A stretch of 14,725 nucleotides of DNA from CAZDAW01 sp964503685 (lineage in GTDB: Bacteria; Chloroflexota; Anaerolineae; Anaerolineales; Anaerolineaceae): contig CAZDAW010000090.1 of NCBI GenBank assembly GCA_964503685.1, positions 1 through 14,725 of the forward strand, in the 5' to 3' direction. Each line of letters starts with the position of its first letter. Position 1 is the stretch's first letter. The notes under the pieces were generated by a model. The model had not been told where the DNA came from, searched no databases, and worked only from the letters and a program-made list of their open reading frames with translations. Made by a program: the position numbers and the translations under genes. Shown here piece after piece: positions 1 to 7,241 of this stretch.

Positions 1-4
1 ACAG

Positions 5-33
5 TTGAAAATTTAAAAATATTGGTATATAAT
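5..33 (+). promoter_or_regulatory. Sigma-70-like promoter for the GntR gene
   Basis: TTGAAA at 5-10 is followed, after a spacer of exactly 17 bases, by TATAAT at 28-33. This is a near-perfect match to the housekeeping promoter consensus on the strand of the downstream regulator gene. A start point near position 40 would leave a leader of about 130 bases, which contains the repeats listed at 99-134. The match and spacing are seen directly; its activity is inferred. Confidence 0.6.
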
Positions 34-98
34 GATATCAATCTGCCATTTTATGGGTTAAAACGGCCAAGCGAACAAGAAAAAACATAATTATCCTG

Positions 99-134
99 GT
101 GGTAATTCTTTTGTCGGTTATACCACTTACCACT
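99..134. promoter_or_regulatory. Repeat cluster in the gntR leader, possible operator
   Basis: GTGGTAA at 99-105 is inverted at 127-133 (TTACCAC), and TACCACT is repeated in tandem at 121-127 and 128-134. The octamer TTTGTCGG lies between the arms at 110-117. The element is downstream of the predicted promoter and upstream of the GntR start codon, a place where self-regulating GntR repressors often bind. A related arrangement (TTTGTCGG, then ACNACTTAYYAC) occurs upstream of the permease. That it is an operator is inference. Confidence 0.4.
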
Positions 135-168
135 TTGTAACCAGATTATCCAAAAGACTTTCCAAAAT

Positions 169-918
169 ATGGAGAAACTCAACTTGGCAACGGATGATCT
201 ACACAAACCAATATTTTCTCAGATTCAGGAATATCTTGCCGAGATGATCCTTTCTGGTGAGTTGCCGCCAGAAACAAAACTTCCCTCTGAAAGAGAACTC
301 AGTAAACAATTAGATATCAGCCGAATGACTGTTCGCAGAGCTATTACCGAATTGGTCAATGAAGGCATGCTCAATCGCAGGCATGGTTCGGGTACTTATG
401 TATCAAGGCCTAAAATTACATACAGCGCCCGTGAATTACTGAACTATGTTGATGCAATGCAATCTCGTGGTATTGCTACGGGCAGTCAATTGCTTGAATT
501 TGGGCAAATACCAGCCAGCCGCCGGCTTGCAGAAAGGCTGGCCATGGATATTGGGCAGCCCATTTACCGGGTCATGGTGATGCGACTGGCAAATCGAATA
601 CCCTTTGTTCTTGAACGATCCTATTTCCCATGTGTCAGATGTCCTAATCTGGAAGAGTATGACCTTGAAAGGTCTTCAATTCATGACTTGTTGACTGAAA
701 TATATAATGTCAAAATCTACAAAGTCATACAAAGTGTTGAAGCAGTGCTTGCAAGCGATATCGTCGCCAGACAGTTACGTGTGGAGGAAGGTTTTCCGCT
801 TTTGATGATCAGCAGAACATTGTATCAGAAAGAGAAAAATCAACCCGTTATGTACGCGCAGGATTTTTTACGAAGTGATTATGCTCGAATAGAGACGGAA
901 TATTATAGTGAGGAATAG
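169..918 (+). CDS. GntR-family transcriptional regulator, HutC/UTRA type
   Basis: This is a DNA-binding transcription factor, most likely a ligand-responsive repressor. Residues 11-80 form the GntR winged helix: an IFSQIQEYL start, LPSERELSKQLDISRMTVRRAI as helix-turn-helix with the recognition helix near 51-62, and the wing RRHGSGTYV. Residues from about 85 to 240 match the UTRA effector domain (ARELLNYVDAM, YRVMVMRLANRIPFVLERSYF, LLMISRTLY). The length of 249 residues is normal for the HutC subfamily, whose ligands are usually the substrate, or a phosphorylated product, of the adjacent pathway. The gene directly precedes an amino acid permease on the same strand, so that gene and perhaps the enzymes behind it are the likely targets. 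The ATG at 169 has no clear Shine-Dalgarno sequence, but the helix-turn-helix begins so soon after it that no later start is plausible. Confidence 0.92.
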   Translation: MEKLNLATDDLHKPIFSQIQEYLAEMILSGELPPETKLPSERELSKQLDISRMTVRRAITELVNEGMLNRRHGSGTYVSRPKITYSARELLNYVDAMQSRGIATGSQLLEFGQIPASRRLAERLAMDIGQPIYRVMVMRLANRIPFVLERSYFPCVRCPNLEEYDLERSSIHDLLTEIYNVKIYKVIQSVEAVLASDIVARQLRVEEGFPLLMISRTLYQKEKNQPVMYAQDFLRSDYARIETEYYSEE

Positions 919-937
919 AGGAATATTTGCTTCATCC

Positions 938-970
938 TTTGTCGGAACAACTTATTACGTAATATTGTTC
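938..970. promoter_or_regulatory. Dyad upstream of the permease, candidate GntR operator
   Basis: A perfect 12-base palindrome, TATTACGTAATA, sits at 953-964. It is flanked by GAACAA at 945-950 and its reverse complement TTGTTC at 965-970, giving a 12-base-pair dyad with a two-base bulge. The left part overlaps TTTGTCGG (938-945) and ACAACTTATTAC (947-958), which resemble elements in the gntR leader. No T-run follows, so it is a poor terminator and a better candidate protein-binding site. The binding role is inferred. Confidence 0.45.
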
Positions 971-1019
971 TTATAGCCGTGAAAGGAGGTACTATCGAAT
1001 AATCTTATATTAGTTTATC

Positions 1020-1025
1020 TATAAT
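1020..1025 (+). promoter_or_regulatory. Possible -10 box for the permease
   Basis: TATAAT lies 44 bases before the permease start codon. The bases 17 upstream (GAATAA region) are a poor -35, so if used it would be a weak or activator-dependent promoter. The dyad at 945-970 would lie 50-75 bases upstream of it. This is only a sequence match in an AT-rich region. Confidence 0.25.
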
Positions 1026-1068
1026 CGTTTACTGCAAATTAACACTAAATGATAAGGAGGAAGTTGCA

Positions 1069-2691
1069 ATGGCCGAAATGGTTGCCCCTTCATCGGGGGC
1101 GGATAAGAAGCTCTATGCACGGAAGAGTTCAGGTCTGGTCAGAACAATCGGCGTATTTGGCGCGATGGTTTTTGGCGTTCACTGTATCAGCTTATCATCT
1201 TCAGGTCTGATCCCATTTTCATGGGTTGCCGGTGTATGGCCTGGCAGTAGCATCATTGGCGTGCTAACCGTTGCTATGATCTTCTGCTTATTTCACGCGT
1301 ATACTTATTCTGTCATCGGCGCGACGATGCCCCGGTCAGCGGCGGATTATACATTAGCCAGCCGTGTTTTGAGCGCTCCCCTGGCTTTTGCTGCAAGCTG
1401 GACGCTCGTCATCTTCAGCGCGATGGTTGCAGGATCGCTGATCGCCTGGATTCCTAAGGTTGCAGTGCCGACCTTCATGCAGTTCATGGGTATCATTTTC
1501 GAGAATGAAGGTTTTAAACAATTTGCAGCCTATTCAAGTAGCCCATCGGGTATTATTCTCATCGGCAGTATTTGTACTGTGATAACCTTTGTTCTGATGA
1601 TTCTGCCGACCCGAACGATCGTACGGATTCTTGAAGTTGGTTTCTTCCTTGGCCTGGCTGCCTGGGCAATCCTGTACTTCCAGCTCGGTACTGCATCTGT
1701 TGATGCCTTCCCCGCTGCCTGGGATAAGTTTATGGGTGAAGGAAGTTATGCAGCCCGAATCGATCAAGCCAAGGCGTTGGGTATGGTCACAAATCCAAAT
1801 GTTGGTTTGATGACCCTGGCTGGTTTGATCATGGGGTTCTGGATTTTCTATGGATATTACATCCCGACTTTCTTTGCTGGTGAAGTCAAACAGGCTGAAT
1901 CGACGCTTTTGGCCGGTAGCTGGTCATCACTGATCGTAACCTGGGCAATCTTCGTTGTGGGCGCTTTATTACTACAGCGTCTTGTGCCTGGCGAATGGAT
2001 TGCAGCTGAGAGTTATCTCAGTATGCAAGGAGATGCCTTTGATGGCATGGCGATGCCTTACATTACTTTTTATGCTGCAATTCTCAAACCCAGTTTTATT
2101 TTAGTGTTAATTGTGCTTATTGCCTGGGTTTATACACTGATCAATCTGGCTCAAACATATTTCTTCTATTGCAGCCGGATCGTGTTTGCCTGGTCGTTTG
2201 ATCGGTTAATTCCTGAAGCAATCTGCTACATTCACCCCAAACTGCGCAGTCCAATCTGGGCTATTTTGATCATTGCGATCATCGCTGAAATCGGTGTGAT
2301 TGACGCAGGTTTAGGCGGCGTTATGGGCGCTCAATTGAACTTCGTGTTCTTCGCAGTTTGTACTCAGTTGGTGCCTGTTTTGTCAATTACCCTGTTCCCC
2401 TTCCTTAAACCAGATTTGTTCGCCAATTCTTCAGCGTTTGTCCGGCGAAAGATTGGCAAAGTTCCTGTGATCACCATTGTGGGTGGTATTACCCTTGCTT
2501 ACCTGCTCTGGATGATCATTGCGTCATTTGCCTTCCCTGCTGTTGGCGGCCGGATTGGCGCAGGTACCTTGGGTACTTTGGCAGGATTTATAATTAGCGG
2601 CTTTATTGTATTCTATGCTGCCCGGGCATACCGGATGAATAAAGAGGGCATTGATATCATGTGGACTTTCCAATCGGTTCCACCGGTGTAG
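1069..2691 (+). CDS. APC-superfamily amino acid permease
   Basis: This is an integral membrane transporter expected to import an amino acid or related amine by proton or cation coupling. The 540-residue chain has about twelve long hydrophobic segments. The first helix region (TIGVFGAMVFGVHCISLSSSG) has the unwound glycine-rich pattern of APC carriers, and the second is followed by GATMPRSAADYTLASRVL, which corresponds to the conserved MPRSGGDYVYxSR stretch of the amino acid/polyamine family. Hydrophilic loops are short and no fused domain is seen. The start is well fixed by AAGGAGG at 1054-1060, eight bases before ATG. The gene follows a GntR regulator and ends just before a stem-loop, so it may be transcribed with or without the enzyme genes behind it. 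The substrate cannot be read from sequence. The family call is firm; the exact amino acid is unknown. Confidence 0.88.
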   Translation: MAEMVAPSSGADKKLYARKSSGLVRTIGVFGAMVFGVHCISLSSSGLIPFSWVAGVWPGSSIIGVLTVAMIFCLFHAYTYSVIGATMPRSAADYTLASRVLSAPLAFAASWTLVIFSAMVAGSLIAWIPKVAVPTFMQFMGIIFENEGFKQFAAYSSSPSGIILIGSICTVITFVLMILPTRTIVRILEVGFFLGLAAWAILYFQLGTASVDAFPAAWDKFMGEGSYAARIDQAKALGMVTNPNVGLMTLAGLIMGFWIFYGYYIPTFFAGEVKQAESTLLAGSWSSLIVTWAIFVVGALLLQRLVPGEWIAAESYLSMQGDAFDGMAMPYITFYAAILKPSFILVLIVLIAWVYTLINLAQTYFFYCSRIVFAWSFDRLIPEAICYIHPKLRSPIWAILIIAIIAEIGVIDAGLGGVMGAQLNFVFFAVCTQLVPVLSITLFPFLKPDLFANSSAFVRRKIGKVPVITIVGGITLAYLLWMIIASFAFPAVGGRIGAGTLGTLAGFIISGFIVFYAARAYRMNKEGIDIMWTFQSVPPV

Positions 2692-2718
2692 TCCAATTAC
2701 TGTAACCCCCAGGTTTGT

Positions 2719-2750
2719 CAGGGAGGAACGAATTTTGTTCCTCCCTGTTT
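2719..2750 (+). terminator. Stem-loop terminator or attenuator after the permease
   Basis: CAGGGAGGAAC at 2719-2729 pairs perfectly with GTTCCTCCCTG at 2737-2747, a GC-rich 11-base-pair stem with a 7-base loop, followed by only three T residues and then AAA. It lies 28 bases after the permease stop and 40 bases before the next start codon. The short T-run suggests partial termination or 3'-end protection rather than a full stop. The hairpin is seen; its efficiency is inferred. Confidence 0.6.
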
Positions 2751-2786
2751 AAACCGAAAATATTGGTAAATATAAGGAGTTCTCTG

Positions 2787-3740
2787 ATGAAGTTGACCCG
2801 CATTTTATACGCTTCTGATCTGCATGGATCAGATATCTTTTATCGAAAGATATTAGCTTCGGCTATACAATACCAGGCTAACGCGATTGTTATTGGTGGC
2901 GATGTAACCGGGAAAGCGATGATACCCGTTATTCACCAGAGTGACGGAAAATATGTTGGTTACATATTTGGACGTAAAGAAGAAGCAGATTCAAGCGAAG
3001 GGCTGACCCAATTAAAACAAAATATCAGTAATGTTGGTTTTTACCCGATTGTATTGGAACCTGATGAAGCTGCCCACCTGGAAAATAATCCGGCAGAAAT
3101 GGGTAAACGATTTGAACAGGAAATGTGTACGAGAGTACAAGAATGGTTATCTGTTTTTGAAGAGAAATTGGCTTCAAAAAATATCATGCTTTACTTTTTA
3201 CCTGGCAATGATGATTTATTTTCAATTGATGAATTTATCGAACAATATCCTCATGTTCGCAACCCAGATATGAAAAAATATTGGCTTGATGAAGATCACG
3301 AAATTGTAGGATTATCAAATGCCAATATGACTCCTTGGAAATGTAACCGAGACATTGAAGAGGATGAGCTTGAACAAAAATTAAACGAGATCGAGAAGAT
3401 GCTCGAGCACCCTGAAAGAGCAGTTGCTGTTCTTCATGTGCCGCCGTACGATTCACAGATTGATGTTTGTCCAGAATTGGACAAGGATTTGAAAATTGTC
3501 ACTGCCGGCGGCCAGGTATTGACGAAAAATGCGGGTAGTATTTCGGTCAAGAAATTTATCCAACGTGTTCAACCCATGCTTTCATTACATGGCCATATTC
3601 ATGAAGCTGCCGGCCATGTAAGAATTGGCAAGACGTTAGCCATTAATGCTGGCAGCGAGTATGCAGAAGGCATTATGAAAGCTGCAATTATTAACCTGGA
3701 AAGGGATAAGGTTAAGGGTCATCTGTTGATATCCGGTTAA
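2787..3740 (+). CDS. Calcineurin-like metallophosphoesterase
   Basis: This is a predicted dinuclear-metal phosphoesterase of 317 residues, cytoplasmic (no signal peptide). All family motifs are present in order: D11-x-H13 (SDLHG), GGD ending at D39, G140-N141-D142 where many members have GNHE, a lone histidine H217 (VLHVPP), and G269-H270-I271-H272. A helical insert of about 90 residues lies between the second and third motifs. The reading frame extends upstream to a TTG at 2715, but that part runs through the hairpin at 2719-2747. The ATG at 2787 has AAGGAG seven bases before it, and the beta-strand leading to DLH starts right there, so 2787 is preferred. It is the first of five closely spaced genes. 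The substrate is unknown; a nucleotide, a phosphorylated metabolite or a nucleic acid end are all possible. Confidence 0.85.
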   Translation: MKLTRILYASDLHGSDIFYRKILASAIQYQANAIVIGGDVTGKAMIPVIHQSDGKYVGYIFGRKEEADSSEGLTQLKQNISNVGFYPIVLEPDEAAHLENNPAEMGKRFEQEMCTRVQEWLSVFEEKLASKNIMLYFLPGNDDLFSIDEFIEQYPHVRNPDMKKYWLDEDHEIVGLSNANMTPWKCNRDIEEDELEQKLNEIEKMLEHPERAVAVLHVPPYDSQIDVCPELDKDLKIVTAGGQVLTKNAGSISVKKFIQRVQPMLSLHGHIHEAAGHVRIGKTLAINAGSEYAEGIMKAAIINLERDKVKGHLLISG

Positions 3741-3778
3741 AGTTACGAAACCATTTTTGAAAGAAGAGAGAATTTGCT

Positions 3779-4561
3779 ATGGGAAAATACGGTGAAATTC
3801 AAGAAGATTTTTACGCTGAGCGGACGCGGATTTTAGACGCACTTGATCAGCCAGAAAATAAGAATATGATTATGCGGCTGATCGGTGCATTGGCTTTTCG
3901 CACTCACTGCCCTCAGTTTGGTTATATCCAGGATGATCTTGGTAGAGTATTTACGGATATCGACTTTGCCAGTTATGGACGTTGTGTAAAAGATATCTCG
4001 CGTTTATTACCTGAGTTGGGCTATGAAGAAGACAAAATGGTAACCCGTTTGTTTGGAGAAGGACGGTTACTTTATCATGATCCCAAGTTCGGACGGCATA
4101 TTGATGTTTTTTTAGATAGGTTAGATTTTTGTCATGTTTTGCCGCTGACAAAACGTCTTGAAGCAGAAACTCTGACTTTACCACTTGCCGAGCTTATCGT
4201 TGAAAAGATGCAAATTGTTCAGCTAAACGAAAAAGATGTTATCGATACGATCATGCTTTTAAGAGAACATCCCGTGGGCGATCAAGACCATGAAACTGTC
4301 AATGCCAATATTATTTGCCAGTTGACTGCGAAGGATTGGGGGCTTTGGCGAACATTAACGGCAAACCTGGCTCTGGTTGAAGAAAAACTCAATCGATATC
4401 CAAAATTAACGGATGAGGATCGCAAAATAGTATCTGAAAGATTACATGAATTAAGAGCCAGGATTGATGCAACTCCCAAATCGCTCAAGTGGCAGATACG
4501 TAGCGCGATTGGTGATAAGGTGAAGTGGTATAAAGACGTTGAAGAATTAGAAGGTCGATAA
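3779..4561 (+). CDS. Nucleotidyltransferase-fold protein, AbiEii-like
   Basis: I do not recognise a named family member, but the 260-residue sequence carries the outline of a minimal nucleotidyltransferase. GALAFRTH (36-43) is in the place of the usual G-[GS] loop, D60-I-D62 looks like the metal-binding DxD pair in the form FTDIDF, and D109 in RHIDVF fits the third carboxylate. Further on, LAELIVEKMQIVQLNEKDVIDTIMLL (136-161) resembles the AbiEii segment in which a lysine helix precedes a KDxxD stretch. The C-terminal 90 residues are helical and charged. AAGAGAG about eight bases upstream supports the ATG at 3779. It follows the phosphoesterase by 38 bases. No AbiEi-type antitoxin is adjacent, so a toxin role is not supported. 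It might transfer a nucleotide to a small molecule or protein. The fold is probable; the function is unknown. Confidence 0.6.
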   Translation: MGKYGEIQEDFYAERTRILDALDQPENKNMIMRLIGALAFRTHCPQFGYIQDDLGRVFTDIDFASYGRCVKDISRLLPELGYEEDKMVTRLFGEGRLLYHDPKFGRHIDVFLDRLDFCHVLPLTKRLEAETLTLPLAELIVEKMQIVQLNEKDVIDTIMLLREHPVGDQDHETVNANIICQLTAKDWGLWRTLTANLALVEEKLNRYPKLTDEDRKIVSERLHELRARIDATPKSLKWQIRSAIGDKVKWYKDVEELEGR

Positions 4562-4599
4562 AATTCTATTAATATTTTTTATATAGTTAGGAGCTATTT

Positions 4600-5697
4600 A
4601 TGAAATCAGTTGAAGAATTTATTGTTCCCTGGGTTAAAGAATCAGAACCCTACAGCGCAAAACACATGGATTTTGCGTGGGAACATCCGGATGTTGTTCG
4701 GATGATGTCGAATGAAAATTTGCTGCCGCCATCTAAAAAAGTTTTGGATGCTGTCTGTGAAGCAGCCAAGCAGGGAAATCTCTATCCTGGATCAGGTGCA
4801 GAGTTACGTAAAAAGATTGCCGAAAAGGCTGGCCTGGAAGCAGATAATGTGGTCTTGGGAGACGGCTCAACGGATGTTATCAATTTTATAATCCATACTT
4901 TTGTCGCTCCAGGCGAGGAGGTGTTGATCTCTGTACCGACGTTTCCGATGTACGAAACCCGGACGCGGATATCTGGCGGAAAACCCGTGTTAGTCCCTAT
5001 GACGCCGGATTTCTATTGGGATATTGATGCCATGCTCGCGGCAGTTACTCCAAAGACGAAATTGATCTTCCTTTGTTCGCCAAATAATCCAACCGGTAAT
5101 CAAATTGCGGAAAAGGATTTGATCCGAATTCTCGATTTGGGTATTCCTACTTTCTTCGATGAAGCTTATTATGAATTGGAAAATGAAGTAAAAACCCGGG
5201 CTTACCTGATAAAGAAATATCCGAATATGATGGTTAACAGAACCTTTTCAAAGGCTTTTGGTCTGGCTGGATTTCGGATTGGATATGTTCTGTGTGATAC
5301 AAAGGTTGCCAATTATTTTAATCGGGTGAAACTTTCCTGGAATGTCAGTCTGGTTGGTATTGCAGCAGCGCTTGCTGGTCTTGAAGATGAAGAAGATCAA
5401 AAGAAGAAACGCCAGAACGTGATAGATGGCCGAAATTATATTTGTGAAGAAATTAAGAAAATCCCGGGGCTCAAGCCTTTTGAATCGGAAGGCAACTTCG
5501 TCCTGATCGATGCCAGTGTTCTTGGAAAAACCTCGGCTGAAATTGTTGATGCCATGATAGCGAAAGGTGTTTATATTCGCCCTATGACAGGACATGATAT
5601 GAAACCTGGCTTCATTCGAATCACAGTTGGTACACCCGAGCAAAATCAAGACTTTATTAAGAAGTTCCGTGCTTACATTGCTGAAATCAATAAATAG
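4600..5697 (+). CDS. hisC: HisC-like PLP-dependent aminotransferase
   Basis: This is a fold-type I aminotransferase of 365 residues, the usual length of histidinol-phosphate aminotransferase. Visible landmarks are NENLLPPS (38-45), the HisC-type Y62-P63 with downstream LRKKIA, GDGSTDVI (87-94) for phosphate binding, SPNNPTG (160-166), D188 and Y190 in FFDEAYYE, the Schiff-base lysine K218 in TFSKAFGLAGFRIGY with R226, and the carboxylate-binding R340 in GFIRITVG. TAGGAG precedes the ATG by eight bases. No other histidine biosynthesis gene is nearby. The next gene is a sugar kinase, so the natural substrate may be another amino acid or an amino-alcohol phosphate. HisC homologues include broad-specificity aromatic enzymes and CobD-type decarboxylases. 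The family is certain; the symbol denotes similarity only. Confidence 0.85.
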   Translation: MKSVEEFIVPWVKESEPYSAKHMDFAWEHPDVVRMMSNENLLPPSKKVLDAVCEAAKQGNLYPGSGAELRKKIAEKAGLEADNVVLGDGSTDVINFIIHTFVAPGEEVLISVPTFPMYETRTRISGGKPVLVPMTPDFYWDIDAMLAAVTPKTKLIFLCSPNNPTGNQIAEKDLIRILDLGIPTFFDEAYYELENEVKTRAYLIKKYPNMMVNRTFSKAFGLAGFRIGYVLCDTKVANYFNRVKLSWNVSLVGIAAALAGLEDEEDQKKKRQNVIDGRNYICEEIKKIPGLKPFESEGNFVLIDASVLGKTSAEIVDAMIAKGVYIRPMTGHDMKPGFIRITVGTPEQNQDFIKKFRAYIAEINK

Positions 5698-5708
5698 GTG
5701 ACAACCTC

Positions 5709-7241
5709 ATGGAGAAAAAATTCATACTAGCTCACGATACCGGCACAGGTGGAGATAAAGCTGTCATTACAGATTTACAGGGGCAGGTGATTTGTTCAGC
5801 GTACAAACCGTATGGGGTCAATTACCCACGCCCAGACTGGGCCGAACAGGATCCAGAAGAATTATGGCAGGCGGTGTGTTCAACAACGAGAGAGGTGCTG
5901 ATGAATGCAAAAATAGACCCTCAAGAAATTTTGGGGGTCGGTATCTCGGCGCAGATGTTTAATTTACTCCCGGTTGATGAACAATTAAAACCTGTTACCC
6001 CCATGTTGAGCTGGTTGGATATTCGAAGTGTTCCTCAAGCAGACCGGATATTATCTGGTGATATACCCTCTTTCCTGTTCAAACATACGGGTAATATCCC
6101 GACAGCGAAGGATATTATTCCCAAAATAATCTGGTTGAAAGAGGAACGCCCTGATCTGTGGGACCGAACATATAAGCTGGTTGATTGTAAAGAGTACATC
6201 ATTTCAAAATTAACCGGTAAAATTGCTACAGATTTTCATGGGGCTTCAGTCTTTTTTATGTTCGATCCCTATAAGAAGACCTGGTCAAAGGATGTTTGCG
6301 ACAAATTGGGTATTCCATTTGATAAATTACCGGCTGCCTATCCATGCACTGAGGTGATTGGTGAAATCACTAAAGAGGCTGGGTTGGCAACCGGTTTAAT
6401 ACCAGGAACACCTGTAGTCGTGTGCGCTGGAGATGTGGCAGTTGCTCAATCTGGCGCGGGTGCAAATGCGAATGGCAAAGCGCATCTTTGCATTGGCACG
6501 GCCACCTGGGTAGGCTTATCCAGCAGTACATTTGTCAATGATCCAGAAAAACCATTCTGGGCATTAAATCATATTGATCCAGATAAATGGATTATTGCCG
6601 GGGAAATGGAAACCGGCGGCGGGGCGTTGATGTGGTTCCGGGATACTTTTTGCCAGGAAGAGACCCGTCAGGCAAAAGAAAGGGGACTGTCAACTTATGA
6701 ATTATTGAGTGTGCTGGCATCTTCTGTTGAAGCCGGCTCCGATAAGTTGATCTTTACCCCATGGTTGTCTGGCGAACGCGCCCCGGTATTGGACCATTAT
6801 GCGCGAGGTGGTTTCAACGGTCTTTCAATGGGGCATACGAAAGCGCATCTGGCGCGAGCTGTCATGGAAGGCGTTGCTTATCATATTCGCTGGATTTGTG
6901 AATCGCTGGAAAAATTGGGTTTAACCGTATCTGAAATGAATGCAATCGGTGGAGGCAGCACCAGTCAAGTTTGGACGCAAATCATCAGCAATATTACTGG
7001 AAGACGTTTGAATGTTGTTGAACATCCACTTGAGGCGGGCGCTATGGGTGCAGCATTAAGCGTTGCGGTTGGGATGGGTATTTACCCGGATATGGTCGCT
7101 ACGGATGAATTAATCGGCATCAACCGTGTGGTTGACCCACAGCCTGAATACGAAACACGATATAATTCCCTCTATCAGGAATATCTGTCAATATATAGTG
7201 CTATGTCACCTGTCTATCGTGGTCTCTATGAGGTAACATGA
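5709..7241 (+). CDS. FGGY-family carbohydrate kinase, xylulokinase-like
   Basis: This is an ATP-dependent kinase of the FGGY family (510 residues, normal length) that phosphorylates a sugar, polyol or related compound in the cytoplasm. The N-terminal domain opens with HDTGTGGDKAVITD (9-22), the first phosphate loop. SWLDIRS with D104 and R106 is the family W-x-D-x-R motif. The predicted catalytic base is D242 in CAGDVAVAQSGAG. The C-terminal domain has PWLSGERAP (351-359) and the adenine-binding GGGSTSQVWTQI (414-425), followed by EAGAMGAAL. The xylulokinase motif QMHG is changed to QMFN at 82-85, so xylulose specificity is doubtful. An AGGTGA overlapping the previous stop codon serves as ribosome binding site eleven bases after the aminotransferase, which indicates co-translation. 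The class is secure; the substrate is not known. Confidence 0.88.
   Translation: MEKKFILAHDTGTGGDKAVITDLQGQVICSAYKPYGVNYPRPDWAEQDPEELWQAVCSTTREVLMNAKIDPQEILGVGISAQMFNLLPVDEQLKPVTPMLSWLDIRSVPQADRILSGDIPSFLFKHTGNIPTAKDIIPKIIWLKEERPDLWDRTYKLVDCKEYIISKLTGKIATDFHGASVFFMFDPYKKTWSKDVCDKLGIPFDKLPAAYPCTEVIGEITKEAGLATGLIPGTPVVVCAGDVAVAQSGAGANANGKAHLCIGTATWVGLSSSTFVNDPEKPFWALNHIDPDKWIIAGEMETGGGALMWFRDTFCQEETRQAKERGLSTYELLSVLASSVEAGSDKLIFTPWLSGERAPVLDHYARGGFNGLSMGHTKAHLARAVMEGVAYHIRWICESLEKLGLTVSEMNAIGGGSTSQVWTQIISNITGRRLNVVEHPLEAGAMGAALSVAVGMGIYPDMVATDELIGINRVVDPQPEYETRYNSLYQEYLSIYSAMSPVYRGLYEVT

Noticed and set aside
2715..2786. N-terminal extension of the metallophosphoesterase from a TTG codon
   Set aside because: It runs through the perfect stem-loop, has no ribosome site, and the ATG at 2787 has AAGGAG and sits at the start of the first motif strand.
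3779..4561. AbiE-type phage defence toxin
   Set aside because: Only the nucleotidyltransferase outline fits; no antitoxin-like winged-helix gene is adjacent and the neighbours are metabolic enzymes.
5248..5649. 133-codon open frame antisense to the aminotransferase gene
   Set aside because: The opposite strand carries all catalytic motifs of an aminotransferase, and the antisense translation shows no domain or ribosome site.
4600..5697. Member of a histidine biosynthesis operon
   Set aside because: No other his gene is in the window and the flanking genes are a nucleotidyltransferase-like gene and a sugar kinase.
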